Assembly: GCA_001580565.1 (NCBI GenBank)
Contig: LRBF01000015.1
Span: 1-64,000, forward strand
DNA from: Caballeronia megalochromosomata
GTDB lineage: Bacteria; Pseudomonadota; Gammaproteobacteria; Burkholderiales; Burkholderiaceae
DNA length: 64,000 bases
Direction: 5' to 3'
This document shows positions 38,147 through 46,507 of this stretch, piece by piece. Under the pieces are notes generated by a model that had not been told where the DNA came from, did no database searches, and saw only the letters and a program-made list of their open reading frames with translations. Positions within the stretch are counted from its first letter, which is position 1. The number at the start of each line of letters is the position of its first letter. The position numbers and the translations under genes are program-made.

Positions 38147-39496
38147 ATGGACCTTGAAGCTCGCACCATGAAGCGCGTGATGGTTCGCCTCGTGCCGTTC
38201 CTGATCTTGTGTTACTTCATCGCGTATCTGGACCGTGTCAACGTCGGTTTTGCCGCGTTGCAGATGAACAAGGCGCTCGGTTTTACCGCCAGCATGTTCG
38301 GCTTCGGCGCCGGCATTTTCTTTATCGCGTATTTCTTCTTCGAGGTGCCGTCCAACCTCCTGCTCGAACGGTTCGGCGCGCGCCGCTGGATCGCGCGCAT
38401 CATGTTCACGTGGGGCATTCTCGCGGCGGCGATGGCCTATATTCCGCACATCGCGCAGGCAACGGGTCTGTCGAACGCTTACGTGTTCTATGGCTTGCGC
38501 ATTCTGCTCGGCATCGCGGAAGCGGGCTTCTTTCCCGGCATCATCTTTCTGCTGACCTTGTGGTTTCCGGCGAAGTACCGGGGCCGCGTCGTCGGATACT
38601 TCATGGCGGCGATTCCGCTGTCCACCGTGATCGGCGGGCCGATTTCCGGCGCGCTGCTGCAGATGGACGGCATGGCCGGCATGCAGGGCTGGCAATGGCT
38701 GTATCTGATCGAAGCGTTTCCCGCGCTGTTGCTCGCGTTCGTCGTGTACTTCTATCTGACGGACAAGCCCACCGATGCCCACTGGCTCGCGAAGGAAGAG
38801 CGCGACTGGCTCGTCAACCGCCAGGCGCAGGAACGGGCGCATCGCGAAGCCGTGCATGCGTTCAGCGTGAAGGAAGCCATTTTCAATCCGCGCGTGCTGG
38901 CCATTGCACTGATCTACTTCGGCGCGAACGCGACCAACTACGGCCTGAGCTTCTTCCTGCCGCAGATCGTCAAGGCGTTCGGCCTGACCAACCTGCAAAC
39001 AGGCTTCGTCACGTCATTGCCTTATGCCGTGGGCGTGATCAGCATGGTGCTGTGGGGACGTCATTCGGATCGCAAGCTCGAACGCCGCTGGCACGTCGCG
39101 ATTGCGCTGATGGTGGCGGCGGGCGGCATCGCGGCTTCGGCCGGGCTCGACAACCCGGTGCTGAAGATGATCGCGCTGTCGATCGCGGGTTTCGGCATCT
39201 TCGGCTGCCTGCCGGTGATCTGGACGCTGCCGGCTTCGTTCCTGTCGGGTGCGGCGGCCGCGGGCGGTATCGCCGCGATCAACTCGCTCGGCAACCTCGC
39301 GGGGTTCTTCGGTCCCTATGCGATGGGCTGGATCAAGGACAGCACGGGTAGCTTCGGCGCGGGCTTGCTGTGCCTTTCTGGAGCGGGGATGGTCGGCGTG
39401 GCGGCAGTGTTGCTGCTGCATCACGATGCGGCGCTGGAGACGATTTCCGGCGCGCATGATATCGAGGATGGCGAGCCGAACATGGCCGCGCGCTAA
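38147..39496 (+). CDS. MFS transporter, anion:cation symporter family
   Basis: 449 residues with 12 helices; ACS-family marks are YLDRVNVGFAALQMNK, FFEVPSNLLLERFGARRWIARIM and GIAEAGFFPGIIFLLTLWFP. Relatives carry tartrate, phthalate, allantoate or sugar acids. GGAGGAG precedes the ATG. The gene stands alone between the lactonase operon terminator and a convergent GntR gene, without the AAAACGTTTT operator, so it may belong to a different regulatory circuit while serving related sugar acids. Confidence 0.87.
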   Translation: MDLEARTMKRVMVRLVPFLILCYFIAYLDRVNVGFAALQMNKALGFTASMFGFGAGIFFIAYFFFEVPSNLLLERFGARRWIARIMFTWGILAAAMAYIPHIAQATGLSNAYVFYGLRILLGIAEAGFFPGIIFLLTLWFPAKYRGRVVGYFMAAIPLSTVIGGPISGALLQMDGMAGMQGWQWLYLIEAFPALLLAFVVYFYLTDKPTDAHWLAKEERDWLVNRQAQERAHREAVHAFSVKEAIFNPRVLAIALIYFGANATNYGLSFFLPQIVKAFGLTNLQTGFVTSLPYAVGVISMVLWGRHSDRKLERRWHVAIALMVAAGGIAASAGLDNPVLKMIALSIAGFGIFGCLPVIWTLPASFLSGAAAAGGIAAINSLGNLAGFFGPYAMGWIKDSTGSFGAGLLCLSGAGMVGVAAVLLLHHDAALETISGAHDIEDGEPNMAAR

Positions 39497-39511
39497 AGCC
39501 GCCGTAGCGCT

Positions 39512-39542
39512 GCCAAGGATCGCTCGACGCGCGGTCCTTGGC
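39512..39542. terminator. Hairpin between convergent MFS and GntR genes
   Basis: GCCAAGGA (39512-39519) pairs with TCCTTGGC (39535-39542), and the stem extends inward by about four more pairs including one G-U. No T-tract follows on either strand, so it is a possible bidirectional, inefficient terminator. Confidence 0.4.
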
Positions 39543-39550
39543 CGGCGCAT

Positions 39551-40357
39551 TCACTCGGAAGAAGCCTGCGCCCGCCGCAGTCTCTCCCGGCTATTGATCA
39601 AATGCAGGCGCATCGCGGTGCGTGCGGAATCCGCATCGCCGCGTTCGATCGCATCCGCGATCTGCTCATGCTCCCGATTCACGCGCGTCAGGTACTCCGC
39701 GTTTTGATCGCGCGGAATGGGCGTGGCCGTGAGGCGCGTGCGCGGAATCATCCGCGTGCCCAGATGCTCCATGATCTCGACGAAATAGCGATTGCCCGTC
39801 GCATGCGCGATCTCCATGTGAAAGCGCAAATCGGGCGATACCGTGTCCGCTGCCGCGCCGACGCGTAGCGAGAAATCGGCGAGCGCCGCGCGCATCGTCG
39901 CGAGACGGGCGGCATCGCGACGCATGGCCGCGAGTCCCGCGCTTTCCGTTTCAAGACTGATGCGCAATTCGAGGATGGCCAGTGCATCGATCGAGCCAGC
40001 GACATCGGCGGGATCGAGTTGCAGCAGCGGCGACGTGGCCGCATCGCACACGAACGTGCCGATGCCGTGCCGCGTCTCCACGAGTCCCGCAGCCTGCAGA
40101 CGCGATAGCGCCTCGCGCACGACGGTGCGGCTCACACCGAAACGCTGCACCATCTCCGCTTCGGTCGCGAGACGGCTGCCGGTCTTCAGTTCCTTCGCAT
40201 CGATCTGCGCGCGCAATGCATCGACCAGTTGCGCGGTGAGACTGCGTCGCGCGCCAGGCAGCGCAATGGATGCACCCGAGGAAGAGGCGGGGAGTGTGTC
40301 GGCATGAAGATCGGGCGATTGCGTCACGGCGTTCTCATTGGAGTGGGTTTTACACAC
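39551..40357 (-). CDS. GntR/FadR family transcriptional regulator
   Basis: 268 residues. The winged helix-turn-helix (RLATEAEMVQRFGVSRTVVREAL, given in part: residues ~62-84) is followed by a helical FCD effector domain with the metal/ligand-binding pattern DLRFHMEIAHATGNRYF. The first ~38 residues are a polar extension. Divergent from the second uronate dehydrogenase gene; shared TATG-C--C-TAC elements lie before that gene and before the ABC operon, so it likely regulates both. Confidence 0.88.
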   Translation of the reverse strand: MCKTHSNENAVTQSPDLHADTLPASSSGASIALPGARRSLTAQLVDALRAQIDAKELKTGSRLATEAEMVQRFGVSRTVVREALSRLQAAGLVETRHGIGTFVCDAATSPLLQLDPADVAGSIDALAILELRISLETESAGLAAMRRDAARLATMRAALADFSLRVGAAADTVSPDLRFHMEIAHATGNRYFVEIMEHLGTRMIPRTRLTATPIPRDQNAEYLTRVNREHEQIADAIERGDADSARTAMRLHLINSRERLRRAQASSE

Positions 40358-40358
40358 A

Positions 40359-40387
40359 TTGACAAATCGGTCGGCAAATGATGATAT
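40359..40387 (+). promoter_or_regulatory. Possible sigma-70 promoter of the second uronate dehydrogenase
   Basis: TTGACA (40359-40364) and TGATAT (40382-40387) are separated by 17 bases. The -35 is perfect, the -10 weak. A 70-base leader would precede the gene. Confidence 0.4.
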
Positions 40388-40401
40388 GCGGCATGCTGTG
40401 A

Positions 40402-40414
40402 TATGACAACGTAC
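40402..40414. promoter_or_regulatory. Candidate GntR site upstream of second uronate dehydrogenase
   Basis: TATGACAACGTAC matches TATGTCGTCATAC at 41340 in 9 of 13 positions. It lies between the divergent gntR-like and dehydrogenase genes. Confidence 0.4.
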
Positions 40415-40460
40415 AAGAAGATGCGTGCAGGGTAATCCCTAGCCACGGAGACACAAATAG

Positions 40461-41306
40461 ATGGGACAACAAAACAGCACGCCGCCCTCGGGTGAGCCCA
40501 CGCAATTCGATCGCCTGCTATTGACGGGCGCCGCGGGTGGAATCGGACAAGCGATCCGCCATCGCGTCGCCGAATTCGCGCGGCTCGTGCGCATTTCCGA
40601 CCTCCCCGGCGCGCTTCCGGGCGATGCGGCGCCTCACGAGGAATGCGTTCCTTGCGATCTGGCCGACCGCCAGGCCGTCGATGCGCTCGCGGCGAATTGC
40701 GACGCGATCATTCATCTCGGCGGCGTGTCGGTCGAGCGGCCGTTCGAGGAGATTCTCGAAGCCAACATCAAGGGCGTGTTCAACCTCTATGAAGCGGCCC
40801 GCCGTCAGGGCGTGAGGCGCATCGTGTTCGCGAGTTCGAATCACGTCACGGGCTTTTATCGGCAGGACGAACGAATCGATGCCGAGGCGCGCAAACGTCC
40901 CGATGGCTACTACGGCTTGTCCAAGTCCTTCGGCGAAGACATGGCGCAGATGTATTTCGATCGCTACGGCATCGAGACCGTGAGCATCCGCATCGGCTCG
41001 GTGTTTCCGGAGCCGAAGGACCGCCGCATGATGGCGAGCTGGATGAGCTACGACGATTTCCACGACCTGTTGCGGCGCAGTCTGTTCACGAAGGACGTCG
41101 GCCACACGATCGTCTTCGGCATGTCCGCGAATGCGCACACCTGGTGGGACAACCGCTGCGCCGCGCATCTCGGCTTCGCGCCACGCGACTCCTCCGAGCC
41201 GTTCCGCGACAAGATCGAAGCGACGCCACCGCCCGCGCCGACCGATCCCGTGGCCGTGCTTCAAGGCGGCGCGTTCACGACGACGGGGCCGTTCGACCCG
41301 GTTTAA
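40461..41306 (+). CDS. Second uronate dehydrogenase-like NAD-dependent oxidoreductase
   Basis: 281 residues, clearly paralogous to the protein at 36169. It keeps the NAD motif GAAGGIG (23-29), SSNHVTGF (125-132) and Y151-xxx-K155 (YGLSK), and the same C-terminal ending around FQGG/LQGGAF. Differences in the substrate-facing segment (HVTGFYRQDERID versus HAIGFHPVTEVLD) suggest an altered sugar-acid preference. It is followed after 103 bases by a four-gene ABC importer and is divergent from a GntR regulator. No lactonase accompanies this copy. Confidence 0.85.
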   Translation: MGQQNSTPPSGEPTQFDRLLLTGAAGGIGQAIRHRVAEFARLVRISDLPGALPGDAAPHEECVPCDLADRQAVDALAANCDAIIHLGGVSVERPFEEILEANIKGVFNLYEAARRQGVRRIVFASSNHVTGFYRQDERIDAEARKRPDGYYGLSKSFGEDMAQMYFDRYGIETVSIRIGSVFPEPKDRRMMASWMSYDDFHDLLRRSLFTKDVGHTIVFGMSANAHTWWDNRCAAHLGFAPRDSSEPFRDKIEATPPPAPTDPVAVLQGGAFTTTGPFDPV

Positions 41307-41338
41307 TGCATGCAAGATGCAGTATCACGACATTCGTA

Positions 41339-41352
41339 GTATGTCGTCATAC
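41339..41352. promoter_or_regulatory. Candidate GntR operator upstream of the ABC importer
   Basis: GTATG-TCGT-CATAC is a perfect 5-base dyad 58 bases before the first permease ATG. Its core resembles the element at 40402 in front of the dehydrogenase. Confidence 0.45.
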
Positions 41353-41409
41353 ATCCAGCGCGGGCCGGATTGAGCCGGGCGCGCGGACATCACAGGGACA
41401 TTCGCCGCC

Positions 41410-42156
41410 ATGTTTTCTCTCGATTTCTCGCCGTTGCTGCCGTACTGGCCGACGTTCCTGCTAGGGGCGTGGCTCACGCTCAAGATGACGTGCGTGGCGG
41501 TGTTCTTCGGCCTGATCCTCGGCATGTTCGTCGCGTTCGCCAAGCGCGCGAAGGTGCCGGTGCTCACGCGCCTCTGCATCATCTATATCGAGACCGTGCG
41601 CAACACGCCGTTTCTCGTGCAGATCTTTCTCTTGTACTTCGGTCTCGCGAGCATCGGCTTGCGCATGCCGACCTTCGCGGCCGCCGCGCTCGCGATGACG
41701 ATCAACATCGGCGCCTATGCGGCCGAGATCATTCGCGCCGGGCTGGAATCGGTGCCACGCGGACAGATCGAGGCGGCCGAGTGCCTCGGGCTGTCGAAGT
41801 GGCGCATCGGCTGGCACGTGATGCTGCAGCCGTCGATCGAAAAGGTTTATCCCGCCTTGACGAGCCAGTTCCTGTTGATGATGCAGGCCTCCGCGATCGC
41901 CTCGCAGATTTCGGCCGAAGAACTCACGGCGGTCGCCAACACCGTGCAGTCCGATACGTTCCGCTCGCTCGAAACGTACATCGTGGTCGCGGCGTTGTAT
42001 CTGGGCTTGTCGCTGATCATCAAGCTCATAGCGTGGGCGGTGGGCGAGCATCTCTTCAAGCGGCGCCGCGCGATCCGTCTCGCCGCGAAGCGCGCGGGCA
42101 AGACACCGCCCGATTCGCAGCGCGTCGATACGGTTATTCCCGGAGGTGCGGCATGA
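41410..42156 (+). CDS. PAAT-type ABC transporter permease 1
   Basis: 248 residues with five membrane helices of the HisM/GlnP family. The EAA loop (AAECLGLSKWRIGWHVMLQP) that contacts the ATPase is intact. AGGGA precedes the ATG. The next permease starts inside its stop codon (ATGA), so the two form the heterodimeric channel of one importer. Members usually carry polar amino acids; see the binding-protein entry for reasons to doubt that here. Confidence 0.9.
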   Translation: MFSLDFSPLLPYWPTFLLGAWLTLKMTCVAVFFGLILGMFVAFAKRAKVPVLTRLCIIYIETVRNTPFLVQIFLLYFGLASIGLRMPTFAAAALAMTINIGAYAAEIIRAGLESVPRGQIEAAECLGLSKWRIGWHVMLQPSIEKVYPALTSQFLLMMQASAIASQISAEELTAVANTVQSDTFRSLETYIVVAALYLGLSLIIKLIAWAVGEHLFKRRRAIRLAAKRAGKTPPDSQRVDTVIPGGAA

Positions 42157-42806
42157 GCGGCGGATTCACGTCATCGCACCTGGTCTATCTGATGCAATCG
42201 ATCGGCTGGACGCTCGTGCTCTCCGTGCTCGCGTTCGTGCTCGGCGGCATCGGCGGCTTTTGCGTGATGCTCGCGCGCATCTCGCCGCGCGCGTGGCTCT
42301 CGCGCACCGCGCTCGTCTATATCGAAGCGATTCAGGGCATTCCGCTGCTGATCCTGCTCTTCATCGTGTACTTCGGCTTGTCGGTCTATGGCTATCAGGT
42401 GCCCGCGCTCGTCGCGGCTGGACTCGCGCTGATGGTCTATTCGAGCGCGTATCTCGGCGACATCTGGCGCGGCTGCATCGAAGCCATGCCAAAGCCGCAA
42501 TGGGAAGCGTCGGAGTGTCTTTCGCTCACGCGCTGGAAGACGCTGCGCCTCGTGATCATCCCGCAGGCAATGCGACTTGCGTTGCCGCCCACGGTCGGCT
42601 TTCTCGTGCAACTCATCAAGATGACATCGCTCGCTTCGGTGATCGGCTTCGTCGAACTGACGCGCGCGGGGCAGATCATCAACAACTCGATCTTCCAGCC
42701 TTTCCTCATCTTCGGACTGGTCGGCGCTTTCTATTTCGTCCTGTGCTATCCGCTTTCGCGCTGGAGCCAATCGATGGAGAACAAGCTCAATGTCAGCAAT
42801 CGTTAA
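42153..42806 (+). CDS. PAAT-type ABC transporter permease 2
   Basis: 217 residues, five helices, with EAA loop SECLSLTRWKTLRLVIIPQA. It overlaps the first permease by four bases and the ATPase gene by 17, evidence of translational coupling. GGAGG lies before the ATG. It pairs with permease 1. Confidence 0.9.
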   Translation: MSGGFTSSHLVYLMQSIGWTLVLSVLAFVLGGIGGFCVMLARISPRAWLSRTALVYIEAIQGIPLLILLFIVYFGLSVYGYQVPALVAAGLALMVYSSAYLGDIWRGCIEAMPKPQWEASECLSLTRWKTLRLVIIPQAMRLALPPTVGFLVQLIKMTSLASVIGFVELTRAGQIINNSIFQPFLIFGLVGAFYFVLCYPLSRWSQSMENKLNVSNR

Positions 42807-43518
42807 GGTCGATGATATTCACAAGAGCTTCGGCTCCAATCATGTTCTCAAGGGCGTGTCCTTCGAGATCGACAAGGGCGAGATGATCGCCGTGATCGGC
42901 GCGAGCGGTTCGGGCAAGAGCACGGCCTTGCGCTGCATCGACAGACTGGAGACGATCGATCAGGGGCAGATCGAAGTGTGCGGCATTCGCGTCGACGATC
43001 CGAAAGTCGATCTGCATCGGCTGCGCCGCGAGGTGGGCATTGTGTTTCAAAGCTATAACCTCTTTCCGCATCTGACCGTGGAAGAGAACATCATGCTCGC
43101 GCTGCGTCACGTGAAGAAGATGTCGAGCGACGAAGCGCGGCGCATCGCGATGAATGTGCTGGAGCAGGTCGGTCTGGCACAGAAGGCCGACGCCTATCCC
43201 GAACAGTTGTCAGGCGGACAGCAGCAGCGCGTGGCGATTGCACGCTCGCTCGCGATGTCGCCGAAGGTGATGCTGTTCGACGAAGTGACATCGGCGCTCG
43301 ATCCGCAACTGACGGGCGAAGTGCTGCGCGTGATGGAAGACCTCGCGGCGGACGGCATGACGATGCTGCTCGTCACGCACGAGATGGCCTTTGCCAAGCG
43401 CGTGGCGGATCGCATCATCTATATGCATCAGGGCAAGGTGTGGGAAGTGGGCGACGGCAGCATGCTCGATGCGCCGCGCACGCCCGAACTGCGCGCATTC
43501 CTCGATAACGGACTTTGA
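42790..43518 (+). CDS. PAAT-type ABC transporter ATP-binding protein
   Basis: 242 residues, single nucleotide-binding domain like GlnQ/HisP: Walker A GASGSGKST (37-45), Q-loop FQSYNLFPHLT, signature LSGGQQQRVAIARSL, Walker B VMLFDEVTSALD and H-loop LLVTHEM. It powers the importer made by the two preceding permeases. Confidence 0.94.
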   Translation: MSAIVKVDDIHKSFGSNHVLKGVSFEIDKGEMIAVIGASGSGKSTALRCIDRLETIDQGQIEVCGIRVDDPKVDLHRLRREVGIVFQSYNLFPHLTVEENIMLALRHVKKMSSDEARRIAMNVLEQVGLAQKADAYPEQLSGGQQQRVAIARSLAMSPKVMLFDEVTSALDPQLTGEVLRVMEDLAADGMTMLLVTHEMAFAKRVADRIIYMHQGKVWEVGDGSMLDAPRTPELRAFLDNGL

Positions 43519-43566
43519 TTTCAGCATCATCCAATCCAGCAACATCAATAACGACGGAGACTCGAC

Positions 43567-44364
43567 TTGAAAGCGAAGACACTCATTGCACGCGCGGCCC
43601 TCGCAACCCTGATGATGGCAGGCGCGGTGCACAGCGCGATGGCCGATCAGCTCGACGACATCAAGAAGGCGGGCGTCGTGCGCGTCGCGATCGCGATCGG
43701 CACGCCGCTCTTCAGCTACGCGGATCAGAACCTGAAGCCCGCGGGATCGGACGTCGATACCGCTACCGCGCTCGCGAAGGATCTGGGTGTGAAGCTCGAA
43801 CTCGTGCAGATCACGAACGCCGCACGCATTCCGACGCTGCAGGCGAAGCGCGCAGACCTCGTGATCTCGTCGCTGTCGGTCACGCCGGAGCGCGCGAAAG
43901 TGGTCGATTTCTCGAACCCGTACGCGGTGATCTCGATCATCGTCGGCGGCGTGAAGACGATCAAGGTGAAGGACTACGCGGACCTCGACGGCAAGACCAT
44001 CGGTCTCACGCGCGCCACGGTGAACGACACGCTCACGACGCAACAGGCGAAGGGCGCGCAGATCCAGCGCTACGAGGACGACGCGACGCTCATCACGTCG
44101 ATGGTCACGGGTCAGGTCGAGCTCTTCTCGAGCACGCCTTCGAACCTGAAGGAAATGCAGGATCGTGCGCCGCAACGCAACATCGAGATGAAGTTCGAGC
44201 AGAAGACCTTCGATCTCGGCATCGCGATGAACAAGGGTCAGCCGCGCCTGAAGGAATGGGTGAACAACTGGGTCGGCACGAACATGAAGAGCGGCAATCT
44301 GAACACGATCTACAAGAAGTACCACGGGCGCGATTTGCCGGAGAGCATGCGCAAGGGCGTCTGA
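43567..44364 (+). CDS. PAAT-type periplasmic binding protein with altered ligand site
   Basis: 265 residues starting with TTG at 43567 (CGGAGA upstream); signal peptide through about AMA-DQLDD. Fold is SBP_bac_3. The Arg that binds the ligand carboxylate in HisJ/GlnH-type proteins is kept (SLSVTPERAKVVDF, R109). The Asp that normally binds the alpha-amino group, found in motifs such as GRxDAxxxD, is absent: the matching segment reads GQVELFSSTP (residues ~182-191). This suggests a carboxylate without alpha-amino group, perhaps a uronate or aldarate, given the adjacent dehydrogenase. The fold assignment is firm; the ligand is inference. Confidence 0.85.
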   Translation: MKAKTLIARAALATLMMAGAVHSAMADQLDDIKKAGVVRVAIAIGTPLFSYADQNLKPAGSDVDTATALAKDLGVKLELVQITNAARIPTLQAKRADLVISSLSVTPERAKVVDFSNPYAVISIIVGGVKTIKVKDYADLDGKTIGLTRATVNDTLTTQQAKGAQIQRYEDDATLITSMVTGQVELFSSTPSNLKEMQDRAPQRNIEMKFEQKTFDLGIAMNKGQPRLKEWVNNWVGTNMKSGNLNTIYKKYHGRDLPESMRKGV

Positions 44365-44374
44365 GTATCGGCTG

Positions 44375-45280
44375 TCATGCGAGCCACGCGGGATCCTTGA
44401 GCGCCCGTGTGACATGCTCGACCGCTGTGGCGCACGCGGGGTTGTCCGTCTGCGTGCGCCACGCGAGCAACAGATCCGCCGTTACGTCTTCCAGACCCGT
44501 GAGCGGCTTGAACGCGACATCGGGAAATCTCACGCGCTCGGCTGATTGCGGCACGAGCGCGACACCCAGTCCGGCACCCACGAGCGCGAGTATCGAATGC
44601 GTCTGCGTGACGTGCTGCGTTTGCGCGACCGTCACGCCCATCGCATGCAGCACGCCGGTGATGAGTCCATGAAAGTACACGCCTTCCACGGGCGGATATG
44701 TGATGAGGCTTTCGCCCGCGAGGTCCTGCAACGTGAGCGTCTCGCGCGCAGCCAGCCGATGATCGAGCGGGACGATCGCACATAGCGGCTCGCGATACAC
44801 ACGCATCGACGCGACGCCCGGCTGGATGATCGGCGGACGCGACAAGCCCATGTCGATCTGCTCGTCGCGCAATGCGATGAGTTGTTGCGGCGAACTCATC
44901 TCCCGCAAGGTCAGCGATACCTCCGGCATTTCCCTGCGCAACAACGTGACGAAGCGCGGCAGAAACACGTAACTCGACGCTGCCGTGAATGCAATCGTGA
45001 GCGAGCCCGTATCGCCAGCTGCGATGCGGCGCGCGTCGAGCACGACATCGCCCGCCTGCGCGACGATGCGCCGGGCCGAACGCGCGAAAGCCGCGCCCGC
45101 GGGCGTCAGACGAATGGCCCGCGCGCTGCGATCGATAAGCGCCGTACCCACCGCATGTTCCAGCGCCTGAATCTGCCGCGTGAGCGGCGGCTGCGTCATG
45201 TTCAGACGCTCGGCCGCGCGCCGATAGTTCATCTCTTCGACGACGGCGAGAAAGCAGCGGAGCTGGGCGAGCGTGATCAT
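44375..45280 (-). CDS. LysR family transcriptional regulator
   Basis: 301 residues; N-terminal HTH (NYRRAAERLNMTQPPLTRQI) and a complete effector domain. The HTH pattern with PPLTRQIQALE is that of the CbbR/BenM-like group. It is divergent from the Ldh-family dehydrogenase gene with a ~100-base gap holding two GGTATCA copies spaced three helical turns, so it probably controls the dehydrogenase and the MFS transporter that follows. Confidence 0.9.
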   Translation of the reverse strand: MITLAQLRCFLAVVEEMNYRRAAERLNMTQPPLTRQIQALEHAVGTALIDRSARAIRLTPAGAAFARSARRIVAQAGDVVLDARRIAAGDTGSLTIAFTAASSYVFLPRFVTLLRREMPEVSLTLREMSSPQQLIALRDEQIDMGLSRPPIIQPGVASMRVYREPLCAIVPLDHRLAARETLTLQDLAGESLITYPPVEGVYFHGLITGVLHAMGVTVAQTQHVTQTHSILALVGAGLGVALVPQSAERVRFPDVAFKPLTGLEDVTADLLLAWRTQTDNPACATAVEHVTRALKDPAWLA

Positions 45281-45292
45281 CGATGCGCAATA

Positions 45293-45330
45293 GGTATCAA
45301 CTGATGCAGACAGAAGCCTATCGGGTATCA
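45293..45330. promoter_or_regulatory. Two GGTATCA repeats in the LysR-Ldh divergent promoter
   Basis: GGTATCA occurs at 45293-45299 and 45324-45330, 31 bases apart. The first continues into ATC-AACT-GAT, a short dyad. Spacing suits a LysR tetramer. Confidence 0.4.
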
Positions 45331-45382
45331 GTCGTGAGCGCTACGCTTGATTTCACCGATCAATCGACACGGTCTGCCCGAT

Positions 45383-46459
45383 ATGAACCTCACCGATATT
45401 CCCGCCACCCTGCATCGCCCGCATGACGCGCTCGCGGCGCTCGCCGCACAGCTTTTCACTGCCGCAGGCATGGACGCCGACAAGGCCTCATGCGTCGCGG
45501 AACTGCTGTTGCTCACCGACATGATGGGCCGCTCGACACATGGTCTCGCACAGTGTCCCGCCTATCTCGACGAGCTGAAGAAAGGCGGCATGCGCGCGAC
45601 GGGCGAGCCCGCGACCATTCGCGACACGGGCGCGACGCTCGTCTGGGACGGCGACTATCTGCCGGGGCTCTGGCTCATGCAGCGCGCGCTCACGCTGGGC
45701 TTCGAACGCGTGCGCGAGCATGGCGTGTTCACGTTCTCGATGCGACGCAGCCATCACATCGGCTGTCTCGCCGCGCTCGCGAAGCAGGCGACCGATCGCG
45801 GCTACTACGCGCTGATCGCATCGTCCGGGCCGCATACGAAAGCCGTGGCGCCGTTCGGCGGACGGGAAGGGCTCCTCAGCCCCAACCCATTCGCATTCGC
45901 GTTTCCGACGTCGCATTTCCCTGTGTTGATCGATACGTGCGCGTCGTTCACCACGGTCTCGATGACGCGCCAGAAGGCGGCAGCGGGCCAATCGTTCGAT
46001 CATGCGTGGCTGCTCGATGCACGAGGCCGTCCGACGCGCGATCCGCGCATGCTCGAAGGCGACGGCGAGCGCGGCAGCCTGATGCTGCTCGGCGGCGAGG
46101 AAGCAGGCCACAAGGGCTTCGGCCTCGCGCTGATGGTCGAGGCGCTCACACAAGGCCTGTCGGGCTTCGGCCGCCGCGATGCGCCCACGCGCTGGGGCGC
46201 GAACGTGTATCTGCAACTCATCGATCCGGCCGCGTTCGCGGGCAGCGACGCCGCCATTGCGCAAATGGACTTCCTCGCCGAGCGATGCCACGCCAACGCG
46301 CCCATCGATCCCGCCGTGCCCGTGCGTCTTCCGGGCGAGCAGGCGGCGCGCAACATCGAAAAGCACATGCGCGAGGGCGTCGCGCTCGCACCGAAGACGG
46401 TTGCGGCGCTGCGTGCATGGGCCGCGCAATTACAGATCGACGACGCCGTGCTCGCATGA
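45383..46459 (+). CDS. Ldh family (malate/L-lactate dehydrogenase superfamily) oxidoreductase
   Basis: 358 residues from the ATG at 45383. The Ldh_2 fold, distinct from classical LDH, is shown by MMGRSTHGLAQCPAYLDELKKG (given in part: GRSTHG with the catalytic His), RRSHHIGCLAALAKQA, and GGEEAGHKGFGLALMVEALTQGLSG with the KGFGLA motif. Enzymes of this family reduce or oxidise 2-keto/2-hydroxy acids, ureidoglycolate, diketogulonate or cyclic imino acids with NAD(P). Next to an aldarate-type MFS transporter, a 2-hydroxy- or sugar-acid substrate is likely. A TTG 12 codons upstream is an unlikely alternative start. Confidence 0.87.
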   Translation: MNLTDIPATLHRPHDALAALAAQLFTAAGMDADKASCVAELLLLTDMMGRSTHGLAQCPAYLDELKKGGMRATGEPATIRDTGATLVWDGDYLPGLWLMQRALTLGFERVREHGVFTFSMRRSHHIGCLAALAKQATDRGYYALIASSGPHTKAVAPFGGREGLLSPNPFAFAFPTSHFPVLIDTCASFTTVSMTRQKAAAGQSFDHAWLLDARGRPTRDPRMLEGDGERGSLMLLGGEEAGHKGFGLALMVEALTQGLSGFGRRDAPTRWGANVYLQLIDPAAFAGSDAAIAQMDFLAERCHANAPIDPAVPVRLPGEQAARNIEKHMREGVALAPKTVAALRAWAAQLQIDDAVLA

Positions 46460-46507
46460 AGCGCTGAAGCAGCGGCGCACGAAAAGATATCCACAGGAGA
46501 CGACATC

